From: Meconema thalassinum
Lineage: Eukaryota; Arthropoda; Insecta; Orthoptera; Tettigoniidae
DNA: 64,000 nt
Direction of reading: 5' to 3'
Assembly (NCBI GenBank): GCA_946902985.2
Contig: OX336390.1
Location: 528,506,861 to 528,570,860, forward strand
A program made the translations under genes and the position numbers. The notes beneath the pieces were generated by a model that was not told where the DNA came from, did not search any database, and saw nothing but the letters and a program-made list of their open reading frames with translations. Below, one piece after another: positions 1 to 12,391 of this stretch; the stretch's first letter is position 1, and each line of letters starts with the position of its first letter.

Positions 1-795
1 ATTTTCCGTTCTGAATCCATGTTGTGAGTTTGATAGTATTTTTTTTTTCTATAAAACTTATCAGTCTCTTATACATGATTTTCCCCACAATTTTTGCAAT
101 ACCAGTTGGTAAGGTAATAGGACGATAGTTATCTAATTAGTTATCTAATTCATCTTTTGAACCGTTTTTGTGCACTGGAATTACTTTTGATAACTTCAAA
201 ATAACCGGGTAAGTTCCTGAGGGAATTGAATTACTGTTTATTAAGTGCGTAAGTGGATTTATTATAATTTCTGCACATTTCTTTAAAATTGCATCAGGGA
301 AGCCATCAATGCCAGCACAGAATTTATTTTTTAGATCTTTTATAACTATTCTTACCTCTTCACTTGTGACATGATTTATAAATAAAGAATCACTGCATAT
401 ATTTATTTTATTATTAGAATTTAGATCCATGTGAGATCTGTGCTGGACAAAACGGAGGCAGACAGGTTTTTCTCCGGGTACTCCGGTTTTCCCTGTCACA
501 ATTTCATTCCAGCAACACTCTCCACATCATTTCATTTCATCTGTCATTCATTTAATCATTGCCCCAGAGGAGTGCGTCAGGCCTCGGCAGCCGGCACAGT
601 TCATATCCTCGCCGCTAGTTGGGGGCTTCATTCATTCCATTCCTGACCCGGTCGGAGACTGGAAGCAGGCTGTGGATTTTCATTTCATTAGAATTTAGTG
701 TATTTTCCCGTGATTTATTTAATAATTTTTGTGGAATTTCCAGAAAATAGTCATTAAAAGTGTTTGCTATTTCCTCTGGATTATTTATCACTTTA
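1..795 (-). pseudogene. L2/CR1-like LINE, reverse transcriptase N-terminal part (distal half of split element)
   Basis: Minus-strand coding remnant of a non-LTR retrotransposon reverse transcriptase, which would copy element RNA into DNA at the target site. Read from 795 to 1 it shows the linker before RT (NNPEEIANTFNDYF), then a fingers segment with GIDGFPDAILKK and KVIPVHKNGSKDELDN. The frame is interrupted by a SINE at 425-686 and by a 12-bp duplication (127-138 and 139-150) that adds a stop codon. Beyond that stop the same frame continues (YRPITLP). The catalytic region lies outside the window. This is the continuation of the LINE half at 35386-39194: removing the intervening DNA rejoins the frame. 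The clade assignment is from motif recall. Confidence 0.85.
425..686 (+). mobile_element. SINE (family S3), 5'-truncated
   Basis: Short non-coding retroposon lying inside the LINE reverse transcriptase. It is flanked by a perfect 12-bp target duplication, attagaatttag, at 413-424 and 687-698. It matches, in opposite orientation, the full copy at 53498-53809 but lacks that copy's tRNA-like head. This is therefore a 5'-truncated insertion on the plus strand. Confidence 0.9.
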
Positions 796-809
796 CTAGC
801 TGAAGTACC

Positions 810-1178
810 ACCTACAGTAGTGGCTACGCTGGCTAACGCGCAGCATTAGGTCATGGGGCCAAGCTCTCTGCTGACTCGGTAGACGCGTGGGTTCGAGCCC
901 CACCGTCGGCCGTCCTTGAAATGGTTTTCCGTGGTTTCCCATTTTCAACACCAGGCAAATGCTGGGGCGGTACCTTCTGACAGGCCACGGCCGCTTCCTT
1001 CCACATCCTTGCCCAGTTTCATTCACCATCATTCATTTCATCTCTCATTAACTCCTCTCATGAGGTTGGCGTTAGGAAGGGCATCCGGCCGTAAAAACCA
1101 TCGCCACAAAGACTTCCATCGCATCTCATCCCCGACCCCGTAGGAAAACGGGAATAATAAGGGGTAGACATACATACA
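810..1178 (+). mobile_element. tRNA-headed SINE (family S1)
   Basis: Non-coding retroposon with a tRNA-like head: an A-box-like stretch near 815-830 and a B box, gggttcgagcccc, near 889-901. A shared core follows (ttttccgtggtttccc) and a 3' (atac)n tail. A 16-bp target duplication, tactagctgaagtacc, lies at 794-809 and 1179-1194. The insertion sits exactly in the 3' terminus of the large Helitron, splitting off its CTAG end. Related copies are at 13209-13500, 48100-48419, 22627-22814 and 40987-41235. Confidence 0.92.
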
Positions 1179-1180
1179 TA

Positions 1181-4100
1181 CTAGCTGAAGTACCCTTGCT
1201 TCGCTACGGGATATAAATAAATTAAAATGTGAAGGTGACAGTTAAAGCAATATTGAATAGTAGTATTTTTTCGGCAGGGGGGAAATCTTTCAAAGACACC
1301 ACTCTGTGTGGGAGTTGGATTTCCACCAACTAAAAACCCCCGGCCCTCTTCACTTAGCCCATTCGGGGACTGCTTGACAGCATTGGATAAGGCTGATTGG
1401 ATTAAAAATAATTGCAATTTACATGTGTTTGTCTGTCAGTTCACCATTTAATGATTAGGAATTAAATGGCTATTTATTCTCGACAGGGGGAGGGTGGCAA
1501 ACATAAATACCATATATGTATATATTTAGACAGTGATATTTATATTTTATCTTAATCTTTATTGTGTGATGACTTTACAAAACGTTTTTTAAACAATATT
1601 TACAGCTTTGTTTTCTGGCGTGTATATATACAAATTGTCGCTCCTCGATACTCGTGAAGTACCCTTGCTTCGCTTCGGGACATAAATAAATTAAAATGTG
1701 AAGGTGACAGTTAAAGCAATATTGAATAGTAGTTTCTTTTTCGGCAGGGGGAAAATCTTTCAAAGGTACCACTCCGTGTGGGAGTTGGATTTCCACCAAC
1801 TAAAACCCCCGGCCCTCTTCACTTAGCCCATTCGGGGACTGCTTGACAGCATTGCATAAGGCTGATTGGATTAAAAATAATTGCAATTTACATGTGTTTG
1901 CCTCTCAGTTCACCATTTAATGTTTAGGAATTAAATGACTATTTATTCTCTACAGTGGGAGGGTGGCAAACATAAATACCATATATGTATATATTTAGAC
2001 AGTGATATTTATATTTTATCTTAATCTTTATTGTGTGATGACTTTACAAAACGTTTTTGTAAAAAATATTTACAGCTTTGTTTTCTGGCGTGTATATATA
2101 CAAATTGTCGCTCCTCGATACTCGTGAAGTACCCTTGCTTCGCTACGGGATATAAATAAATTAAAATGTGAAGGTGACAGTTAAAGCAACATTGAATAGT
2201 AGTTTCTTTTTCGGCAGGGGGAAAATCTTTCAAAGGTACCACTCCGTGTGGGAGTTGGATTTCCACCAACTAAAACCCCCGGCCCTCTTCACTTAGCCCA
2301 TTCGGGGACTGCTTGACAGCATTGCATAAGGCTGATTGGATTAAAAATAATTGCAATTTACATGTGTTTGCCTCTCAGTTCACCATTTAATGTTTAGGAA
2401 TTAAATGACTATTTATTCTCTACAGTGGGAGGGTGGCAAACATAAATACCATATATGTATATATTTAGACAGTGATATTTATATTTTATCTTAATCTTTA
2501 TTGTGTGATGACTTTACAAAACGTTTTTGTAAAAAATATTTACAGCTTTGTTTTCTGGCGTGTATATATACAAATTGTCGCTCCTCGATACTCGTGAAGT
2601 ACCCTTGCTTCGCTACGGGATATAAATAAATTAAAATGTGAAGGTGACAGTTAAAGCAACATTGAATAGTAGTTTCTTTTTCGGCAGGGGGAAAATCTTT
2701 CAAAGGTACCACTCCGTGTGGGAGTTGGATTTCCACCAACTAAAACCCCCGGCCCTCTTCACTTAGCCCATTCGGGGACTGCTTGACAGCATTGCATAAG
2801 GCTGATTGGATTAAAAATAATTGCAATTTACATGTGTTTGCCTCTCAGTTCACCATTTAATGTTTAGGAATTAAATGACTATTTATTCTCTACAGTGGGA
2901 GGGTGGCAAACATAAATACCATATATGTATATATTTAGACAGTGATATTTATATTTTATCTTAATCTTTATTGTGTGATGACTTTACAAAACGTTTTTGT
3001 AAACAATATTTACAGCTTTGTTTTCTGGCGTGTATATATACAAATTGTCGCTCCTCGATACTCGTGAAGTACCCTTGCTTCGCTTCGGGACATAAATAAA
3101 TTAAAATGTGAAGGTGACAGTTAAAGCAATATTGAATAGTAGTTTCTTTTTCGGCAGGGGGAAAATCTTTCAAAGGTACCACTCCGTGTGGGAGTTGGAT
3201 TTCCACCAACTAAAACCCCCGGCCCTCTTCACTTAGCCCATTCGGGGACTGCTTGACAGCATTGCATAAGGCTGATTGGATTAAAAATAATTGCAATTTA
3301 CATGTGTTTGCCTCTCAGTTCACCATTTAATGTTTAGGAATTAAATGACTATTTATTCTCTACAGTGGGAGGGTGGCAAACATAAATACCATATATGTAT
3401 ATATTTAGACAGTGATATTTATATTTTATCTTAATCTTTATTGTGTGATGACTTTACAAAACGTTTTTGTAAAAAATATTTACAGCTTTGTTTTCTGGCG
3501 TGTATATATACAAATTGTCGCTCCTCGATACTCGTGAAGTACCCTTGCTTCGCTACGGGATATAAATAAATTAAAATGTGAAGGTGACAGTTAAAGCAAC
3601 ATTGAATAGTAGTTTTTTTTTCGGCAGGGGGGAAATCTTTCAAAGACACCACTCTGTGTGGGAGTTGGATTTCCACCAACTAAAAACCCCCGGCCCTCTT
3701 CACTTAGCCCATTCGGGGACTGCTTGACAGCATTGGATAAGGCTGATTGGATTAAAAATAATTGCAATTTACATGTGTTTGTCTGTCAGTTCACCATTTA
3801 ATGATTAGGAATTAAATGGCTATTTATTCTCGACAGGGGGAGGGTGGCAAACATAAATACCATATATGTATATATTTAGACAGTGATATTTATATTTTAT
3901 CTTAATCTTTATTGTGTGATGACTTTACAAAACGTTTTTTAAACAATATTTACAGCTTTGTTTTCTGGCGTGTATATATACAAATTGTCGCTCCTCAATA
4001 CTCGTGAAGTACCCTTGCTTCGCTACGGGTCATAAATAAATTAAAATGTGAAGGTGACAGTTAAAGCAATATTGAATAGTAGTATTTTTTTTTCGGCAGG

Positions 4101-7100
4101 GGGGAAATCTTTCAAAGACACCACTCTGTGTGGGAGTTGGATTTCCACCAACTAAAAACCCCCTGCCCTCTTCACTTAGCCCATTCGGGGACTGCTTGAC
4201 AGCATTTCATAAGGCTGATTGGATTTAAAAGAATTGCAATTTACATGTTTTTGCCTGTCAGTTCACCATTTAATGATTAGGAATTAAATGGCTATTTATT
4301 CTCGACAGGGGGAGGGTGGCAAACATAAATACCATATATGTATATATTTAGACAGTGATATTTATATTTTATCTTAATCTTTATTGTGTGATGACTTTAC
4401 AAAACGTTTTTGTAAACAATATTTACAGCTTTGTTTTCTGGCGTGTATATATACAAATTGTCGCTCCTCGATACTCGTGAAGTACCCTTGCTTCGCTTCG
4501 GGACATAAATAAATTAAAATGTGAAGGTGACAGTTAAAGCAATATTGAATAGTAGTTTCTTTTTCGGCAGGGGGAAAATCTTTCAAAGGTACCACTCCGT
4601 GTGGGAGTTGGATTTCCACCAACTAAAACCCCCGGCCCTCTTCACTTAGCCCATTCGGGGACTGCTTGACAGCATTGCATAAGGCTGATTGGATTAAAAA
4701 TAATTGCAATTTACATGTGTTTGCCTCTCAGTTCACCATTTAATGTTTAGGAATTAAATGACTATTTATTCTCTACAGTGGGAGGGTGGCAAACATAAAT
4801 ACCATATATGTATATATTTAGACAGTGATATTTATATTTTATCTTAATCTTTATTGTGTGATGACTTTACAAAACGTTTTTGTAAAAAATATTTACAGCT
4901 TTGTTTTCTGGCGTGTATATATACAAATTGTCGCTCCTCGATACTCGTGAAGTACCCTTGCTTCGCTACGGGATATAAATAAATTAAAATGTGAAGGTGA
5001 CAGTTAAAGCAACATTGAATAGTAGTTTTTTTTCGGCAGGGGGGAAATCTTTCAAAGACACCACTCTGTGTGGGAGTTGGATTTCCACCAACTAAAAACC
5101 CCCGGCCCTCTTCACTTAGCCCATTCGGGGACTGCTTGACAGCATTGGATAAGGCTGATTGGATTAAAAATAATTGCAATTTACATGTGTTTGTCTGTCA
5201 GTTCACCATTTAATGATTAGGAATTAAATGGCTATTTATTCTCGACAGGGGGAGGGTGGCAAACATAAATACCATATATGTATATATTTAGACAGTGATA
5301 TTTATATTTTATCTTAATCTTTATTGTGTGATGACTTTACAAAACGTTTTTTAAACAATATTTACAGCTTTGTTTTCTGGCGTGTATATATACAAATTGT
5401 CGCTCCTCAATACTCGTGAAGTACCCTTGCTTCGCTACGGGTCATAAATAAATTAAAATGTGAAGGTGACAGTTAAAGCAATATTGAATAGTAGTATTTT
5501 TTTTTTCGGCAGGGGGGAAATCTTTCAAAGACACCACTCTGTGTGGGAGTTGGATTTCCACCAACTAAAAACCCCCTGCCCTCTTCACTTAGCCCATTCG
5601 GGGACTGCTTGACAGCATTTCATAAGGCTGATTGGATTAAAAATAATTGCAATTTACATGTTTTTGCCTGTCAGTTCACCATTTAATGATTAGGAATTAA
5701 ATGGCTATTTATTCTCGACAGGGGGAGGGTGGCAAACATAAATACCATATATGTATATATTTAGACAGTGATATTTATATTTTATCTTAATCTTTATTGT
5801 GTGATGACTTTACAAAACGTTTTTGTAAACAATATTTACAGCTTTGTTTTCTGGCGTGTATATATACAAATTGTCGCTCCTCGATACTCGTGAAGTACCC
5901 TTGCTTCGCTTCGGGACATAAATAAATTAAAATGTGAAGGTGACAGTTAAAGCAATATTGAATAGTAGTTTCTTTTTCGGCAGGGGGAAATACTTTCAAA
6001 GGTACCACTCCGTGTGGGAGTTGGATTTCCACCAACTAAAACCCCCGGCCCTCTTCACTTAGCCCATTCGGGGACTGCTTGACAGCATTGCATAAGGCTG
6101 ATTGGATTAAAAATAATTGCAATTTACATGTGTTTGCCTCTCAGTTCACCATTTAATGTTTAGGAATTAAATGACTATTTATTCTCTACAGTGGGAGGGT
6201 GGCAAACATAAATACCATATATGTATATATTTAGACAGTGATATTTATATTTTATCTTAATCTTTATTGTGTGATGACTTTACAAAACGTTTTTGTAAAA
6301 AATATTTACAGCTTTGTTTTCTGGCGTGTATATATACAAATTGTCGCTCCTCGATACTCGTGAAGTACCCTTGCTTCGCTACGGGATATAAATAAATTAA
6401 AATGGGAAGGTGACAGTTAAAGCAACATTGAATAGTAGTTTTTTTTTCGGCAGGGGGGAAATCTTTCAAAGACACCACTCTGTGTGGGAGTTGGATTTCC
6501 ACCAACTAAAAACCCCCGGCCCTCTTCAATTAGCCCATTCGGGGACTGCTTGACAGCATTGGATAAGGCTGATTGGATTAAAAATAATTGCAATTTACAT
6601 GTGTTTGTCTGTCAGTTCACCATTTAATGATTAGGAATTAAATGGCTATTTATTCTCGACAGGGGGAGGGTGGCAAACATAAATACCATATATGTATATA
6701 TTTAGACAGTGATATTTATATTTTATCTTAATCTTTATTGTGTGATGACTTTACAAAACGTTTTTTAAACAATATTTACAGCTTTGTTTTCTGGCGTGTA
6801 TATATACAAATTGTCGCTCCTCAATACTCGTGAAGTACCCTTGCTTCGCTACGGGTCATAAATAAATTAAAATGTGAAGGTGACAGTTAAAGCAATATTG
6901 AATAGTAGTATTTTTTTTTTCGGCAGGGGGGAAATCTTTCAAAGACACCACTCTGTGTGGGAGTTGGATTTCCACCAACTAAAAACCCCCTGCCCTCTTC
7001 ACTTAGCCCATTCGGGGACTGCTTGACAGCATTTCATAAGGCTGATTGGATTTAAAATAATTGCAATTTACATGTTTTTGCCTGTCAGTTCACCATTTAA

Positions 7101-8240
7101 TGATTAGGAATTAAATGGCTATTTATTCTCGACAGGGGGAGGGTGGCAAACATAAATACCATATATGTATATATTTAGACAGTTATATTTATATTTTATC
7201 TTAATCTTTATTGTGTGATGACTTTACAAAACGTTTTTGTAAACAATATTTACAGCTTTGTTTTCTGGCGTGTATATATACAAATTGTCGCTCCTCGATA
7301 CTCGTGAAGTACCCTTGCTTCGCTTCGGGACATAAATAAATTAAAATGTGAAGGTGACAGTTAAAGCAATATTGAATAGTAGTTTCTTTTTCGGCAGGGG
7401 GAAAATCTTTCAAAGGTACCACTCCGTGTGGGAGTTGGATTTCCACCAACTAAAACCCCCGGCCCTCTTCACTTAGCCCATTCGGGGACTGCTTGACAGC
7501 ATTGCATAAGGCTGATTGGATTAAAAATAATTGCAATTTACATGTGTTTGCCTCTCAGTTCACCATTTAATGTTTAGGAATTAAATGACTATTTATTCTC
7601 TACAGTGGGAGGGTGGCAAACATAAATACCATATATGTATATATTTAGACAGTGATATTTATATTTTATCTTAATCTTTATTGTGTGATGACTTTACAAA
7701 ACGTTTTTGTAAAAAATATTTACAGCTTTGTTTTCTGGCGTGTATATATACAAATTGTCGCTCCTCGATACTCGTGAAGTACCCTTGCTTCGCTACGGGA
7801 TATAAATAAATTAAAATGTGAAGGTGACAGTTAAAGCAACATTGAATAGTAGTTTTTTTTTCGGCAGGGGGGAAATCTTTCAAAGACACCACTCTGTGTG
7901 GGAGTTGGATTTCCACCAACTAAAAACCCCCGGCCCTCTTCACTTAGCCCATTCGGGGACTGCTTGACAGCATTGGATAAGGCTGATTGGATTAAAAATA
8001 ATTGCAATTTACATGTGTTTGTCTGTCAGTTCACCATTTAATGATTAGGAATTAAATGGCTATTTATTCTCGACAGGGGGAGGGTGGCAAACATAAATAC
8101 CATATATGTATATATTTAGACAGTGATATTTATATTTTATCTTAATCTTTATTGTGTGATGACTTTACAAAACGTTTTTTAAACAATATTTACAGCTTTG
8201 TTTTCTGGCGTGTATATATACAAATTGTCGCTCCTCGATA
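1181..8240 (-). repeat. 15-copy, ~470-bp tandem array derived from Helitron 3' end
   Basis: Fifteen head-to-tail units of 469-474 bp. The unit junction ctcgtgaagtaccc recurs at 1651, 2121, 2591, 3061, 3531, 4001, 4474, 4944, 5413, 5887, 6357, 6827, 7301 and 7771. Read on the minus strand, each unit holds the last codons of the Helitron helicase (YTPENKAVNIV and stop), its 3' untranslated tail and the terminal hairpin, but not CTAG. Only the outermost unit keeps CTAG. The ~82-codon open frames in every unit are out of the helicase frame and are not taken as genes. Confidence 0.95.
3061..8240 (-). repeat. Higher-order trimer repeat inside the array (period about 1413 bp)
   Basis: Units fall into sequence types. 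Type A has cgcttcggga, gcctctcag and gtaaaaaat. Type C has cattggataag, gtctgtcag and gttttttaaacaat. Type D has gctacgggtcata, catttcataag and gtaaacaat. From 3061 the order is A-C-D, A-C-D, A-C-D, A-C, starting at 3061, 4474, 5887 and 7301. Units before 3061 are mixed A-like types without the trimer order. Confidence 0.85.
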
Positions 8241-9095
8241 CTCGTGAACATGCCACGTAAAGCTGTCCGTGAGAAAAACATTGATGATGTAAATGCAAGC
8301 CGGCCACTTGAAGAGTTTGGCCTTGTGCTTTGTTGATGGTCATTACAAAGGCCAGCTTAAGTGGAAACTGCAGTCGTTTAAAGGTGAACGGTAAGTTGGT
8401 TGGGATTATAGAAATCCTCGGGATGAAAACCGTATCTCCTTTTGCACATCCAGTGAGAACGACTGCCTCTACGATGTTTCGTTTCACACTTTTCACTATG
8501 AGCCTGGTTCCATTGCAGAGTCGTGGAGCTTCGATATTTCTCAGTAACATTATAGGTACTCCCACTTTCAATTCAAGTTTGTGGGGAGGGACACCCGGAA
8601 GCTCTAAAGTGTTGAGAAATTCTACTGGATACTGAACTGATTCATCTTCTTCCAAAACAGTATCAATTGACAGATATTTTGTTGCTTCGCCAGGAATAGT
8701 CGTTAATATCTGACTGTTTATCGTATTTACAGTGTCATTCTTAGGAGCAAGTATGGCTCTTTTACACAGCCATTCACCTGAAAAATAGTTGTCGGCAACT
8801 GATGGAAACACCCTTGCTATGAGTTCCTCCGAAGAAGCAACCATACTGGCAAAGTTTGGTGGAAAGTCGATTCGTTGTTGACAATCAGCTGTTATCTGTT
8901 CATTTCCAATGTTTAACAAATTAGAAGAAAACAGTTCAGCATCATGATCGTTGTGAAGAAGCACTCTCATGTTCTGTGTTAAGTGCTTTTTCTCGACAAA
9001 ACTCCATAAAACAGATTTTTTGATGCATGCATTTATTTCTTCTGCAGGTGTTCCTCGAAGAATGACTGGACGTGTTTGTCTGAAATCCCCAGCTT
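8179..9095 (-). pseudogene. Helitron helicase, C-terminal part
   Basis: C-terminal Pif1-like (SF1B) DNA helicase segment of the Helitron RepHel protein. Read from 9095 down it begins GDFRQTRPVI, then shows the late helicase motifs: GVPIMLLRNIEAPRLCNGTR, MTINKAQGQTL and HGQLYVACSRV (motif VI region). It ends at a stop at 8181-8179. It would help unwind DNA during rolling-circle transposition. A frameshift near 9095-9100 separates it from the upstream helicase half. Its last ~12 codons are the part amplified in the adjacent tandem array. The C-terminal end is complete, so the frame break is the main defect here. Confidence 0.92.
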
Positions 9096-10977
9096 AAATA
9101 AAACAACCAAACCACCCATCAAATCTTGGTTATTTCTGACATCTTTAAGTGTTATGTCTATTGCTTCGAGACCACGTTTGTGTGACATGGTGCATTCGTC
9201 CCATACTAAAAGTCTACAGCGTCGAAGAACTTCTCCACGATCCGAATTTTTTCGTATATTGCAGGAAACGATTTCACCAGAATTCAAGTTGAGGGGCAGT
9301 TTGAACGCTGAGTGTGCTGTCCTACCACCTTCGAGAAGCATAGATGCAATGCCCGAGGACGCAAGAACAAGAGCGATTTGGCCTTCTTTTCTAACGTGTG
9401 CCAACAAAAGATTCAGAAGAAATGTCTTTCCTGTTCCACCTGGGGCATCAAAGAATAGTATGGTACCTTTATGTTGATCAATTCTGCGTGTTACGAAATT
9501 GAATGCATGACGTTGTTCCGCTGAAAGTTTTAGTAGATTATCTTGGACGTGGTTTTGGAGCTCAGCAATATTGTAAGACATTTCTTTGAGAACCTCAGTG
9601 TTGAGATTGCCTTCTCGTTGAGGCGCGTGAAGACCGAATGAACTCAAATCTCTGCCACACATATTTGAAACCAAGGCTTCAACAGCCAATAGGGCTTCAT
9701 TGTGAATTGCCTCATTGTAAGGGAGATCTGGAACTTCTTGACGAAAGCGAATCAATATGTCCTCGGACATATCGTCTTTAAAAGTTTCCCACAGTTGTAA
9801 GGGATTTGACAGCCCACAGATGCTCACCAGGATTGCAAATAGATGTGTGATCCGTTGTGGAGATCGAGTCAAAACCGATTCACGCATTGTTGATTCCCAG
9901 TGGTCGTCACTTTCGAGCAAGCCAAGGGCTTCACATGCTTCTCTGTATGTATTGTATGTCTGATTCTGAACAGTCCTCAAGTCTTCAAAGGTAGTAGGAC
10001 CACGTATACTGTGAAGTAACAGACGTAAACAGTAGCACTCAAAGTTGGCAGGGTGCACTGTGTGCACACGGTCCAGTGCATCGGAGTAATTTACATATGC
10101 TTGATTCTCCACTGGTGTCCCGATACGGCGTCGTTGGAACTCTTTTCTCGAAGCATTCCATGTGAAGTAATGGGGTACTTCGTTGTAAAGTAGGATCCTT
10201 GCAAATTCATCTTTTGCGCATAGCTTAAAAAATGCAGTTAACGTTGTATCTTTTGGATTTTCTAAAACTTCATGCATATTGTTTTCATTGAAGTGAACCC
10301 TTTGGAAGTTTTCTAAGTGAACACTCAGATGGGTAACAGTGGGATGTCTTTCGTGAATCGAAAATCCAGAGATGCGCCATGCTGCCTCATTAGAACTCAA
10401 GTAACGTCCAGATTGGTATAGAGTTACTTCATCTCGTCTAATCTCTTGCGCAGCTTCCCTAACCAGATTGAATACAGCTTGGTCACTTCCCTTGTGAACA
10501 TATTTGCAGATGTGCTTGATGCTCTTAACAGAACTGCAATACTCCACATTGATATGTGCGTTGAAGATCTTAGTTAAACCCGGGTTGTATGATACAATCC
10601 AACGGTTGTCAATATCAACGTGTCCTCGACCTGTTACGTTAATTTGAACGAAATGCCCACCGTGAATTGTAGAACGCCTTCTGTACAAAGGGTATCCATT
10701 GTCACTTATTTGTGTTTCAGTTAGCAACTGTCTGGGATACATCTTTGTACACTTTCCATTTTTCATGCATTGTGACCTAGAGTTGATAGCACCACAAGGA
10801 CCATGCACCATATGTTTGACCACCAAGTCATGAAGATGTGGGTCAGAATTGTGATCTGGTATCTCAGCTTTGATGACATCATCTATTTGTTGTGGCTGTA
10901 TTTTATCAATCAGCCATAAAAGCACGTGAATATGTGGGAGTCCCCTTTTTTACCATTCGACAGTGTACATCCAGCAT
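9096..10977 (-). pseudogene. Helitron Rep catalytic region and helicase N-terminal half
   Basis: Middle of the RepHel protein, the HUH nuclease/helicase that cuts and joins Helitron ends. The HUH motif GLPHIHVLLWL is at about 10952-10920. An in-frame TAA sits four codons upstream of it, at 10965-10963, where the family usually has Gln. The Rep Tyr motif reads SIKHICKYVHKGSD: the second Tyr is present, but the first is His (near 10510). The helicase Walker A motif is GGTGKTF with LVWDECTMSHK after it. The frame is open from 10925 to 9033 but leaves the helicase frame at about 9098. With a stop, a missing catalytic Tyr and frameshifts, this copy cannot make active protein. Confidence 0.93.
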
Positions 10978-11885
10978 CTGACAGCACCAAAGATATTTCC
11001 TTTGTTAATTACAGCAACAAAAATTTTAACTTTTAAACTGAATACTCTTGCCACTATGTCATGTCTGACCTGGAAGTAGCTCTCGAATGATTTCCTCCCA
11101 CTTTGGATTGCATGTCATTGTTATAAACAGACCAGGACGACCATAGTTCCTAACGTATGTACGAGCATCTTGTGCTCGTTCACTAAGGTAGTGTGGTAAG
11201 CCAACAAAGCTTGAAGGCAGGATCACTACATGACCAAGATCATTCGAGCGTACTGTCTCATCGTTAGCAACAGCATCCCTTAGGTGTACATACTGCTCAG
11301 CACGCAACTTCCCCTGGTTTAACTTAATGAACAGTAATCTCTCGGTTTCAATCTTAGCGTACAGTACATGTCGACAATAAACTGGATGAGAAGTTGTCTG
11401 TAGTGAATAATCGCGTTGAAGTTATTTTGATGAACCATTATTAAGTACGCATAGAACTGCATTGCAGTCACTTTCTTATTTGTTGTAAGATTAGTTGTCG
11501 GATTTATTTGTTTGACGTTGAAATGGTAACCTTCAGCATCACTCCAGAATATGAGAGGGTATTGTAGAGCGTCATAGAAGCGATGAGTTTCAGATACTCT
11601 TACCAAAGTGTCATCTCTTTGGCGCAGGACAATGTCTCGCTCTTTAAATTCATTGCCAACAATGACCACTGCAACTTCATTGACAGTTGGAGCGTTAAAT
11701 CGTCGCTCGTGCTCACCAGCTGGCCGGCGGTCAGCGCTGATAATTAATTTGAAATCATCAGATGGCCACTGATCTAGTGCTGTTTTGAAGGACCTGATTA
11801 AATCATTATTTTCATGTAGCATGTGTTGAAGGCTTTGTACTGTGTTTTGAGATACGCCAGGAATATAATCGCAACGCCTTGAAGC
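10978..11885 (-). pseudogene. Helitron Rep N-terminal domain (Helitron_like_N)
   Basis: The segment between the N-terminal region and the HUH core. Read from 11880 down it has LQHMLHENNDLIRSFKTAL, then FKLIISADRRPAGEHERRFN, a long conserved block to HYRQLLIQFIVDMY, and in other frames LPSSFVGLPHYLSERAQDA and FITMTCNPKWEEI. At least two frameshifts occur: near 11310-11320, and near 11045-11060 where the frame moves on to HDIVARVFSLKVK. It directly continues the protein interrupted at 15986-15993 by a hAT element. The order and identity match the Helitron_like_N family; the function is initiator nuclease recognition and structure. Confidence 0.92.
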
Positions 11886-12308
11886 CTCAGCCTCAGTGGC
11901 GTAGCCAGAGGGGGGGGGGGCAGTGGGCTCGCCCCCCCTCCCAAAATAATTCCAGATATTTTCTTACGGCTCAAACAAATTTAGAACCTACAACGAAAAG
12001 AATAGTAGGTGCCTCAGTACTGGGAATACAACCAGGTGATGATGAAAAAAGTCTGCCAAGAAATTAGGAGATTGCCAATTAGCAAGAGACCTATCTGGAG
12101 GGGGCCAGCTTGTCAGCTTATACTCTCTTGTCAGCTTTTAATTTCCATTTCCTGGGAATAGCAGTGTTTAAATGTCCCACTCTACAATACTGGCGCAGCG
12201 TGGTTGATTGTCGCCACTGTCGTGATATACGGTGGTTGTGTGTCTGTGCGAGAGGAGATATACAGTTTGTATTTTGGAAGAGTCGGGAGTTATTTGATAG
12301 TTGCTCTT

Positions 12309-12391
12309 TTCTTTCTTCTTTCTGTCACATTAGCGAGTGTTCAAAGATCGACCGCTTTGTCGTAAAGAAGGCAAAACGGGATACATGTTCG
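12309..12391 (+). pseudogene. Possible first exon of hAT (ZMYM1-like) transposase
   Basis: A short open stretch reads SECSKIDRFVVKKAKRDTCS and ends at a good splice donor, ggtaagt, at 12391-12397. Similar short N-terminal exons occur in ZMYM1-like hAT genes, which fits the hAT termini around it. No downstream transposase exon is visible before the right terminus, so the rest seems deleted. The call rests on context and a short motif only. Confidence 0.35.

Noticed and set aside
1575..7919. Series of near-identical 82-codon proteins (MVEIQLPHGVV...) on the minus strand as a gene family
   Set aside because: They are the same out-of-frame reading of each 470-bp tandem unit. The conserved coding part of the unit is the helicase C-terminus in another frame, and no start or promoter context supports them.
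1181..8240. CRISPR-like array
   Set aside because: The repeats are contiguous 470-bp units without unique spacers, in an animal genome, and are explained by Helitron ends.
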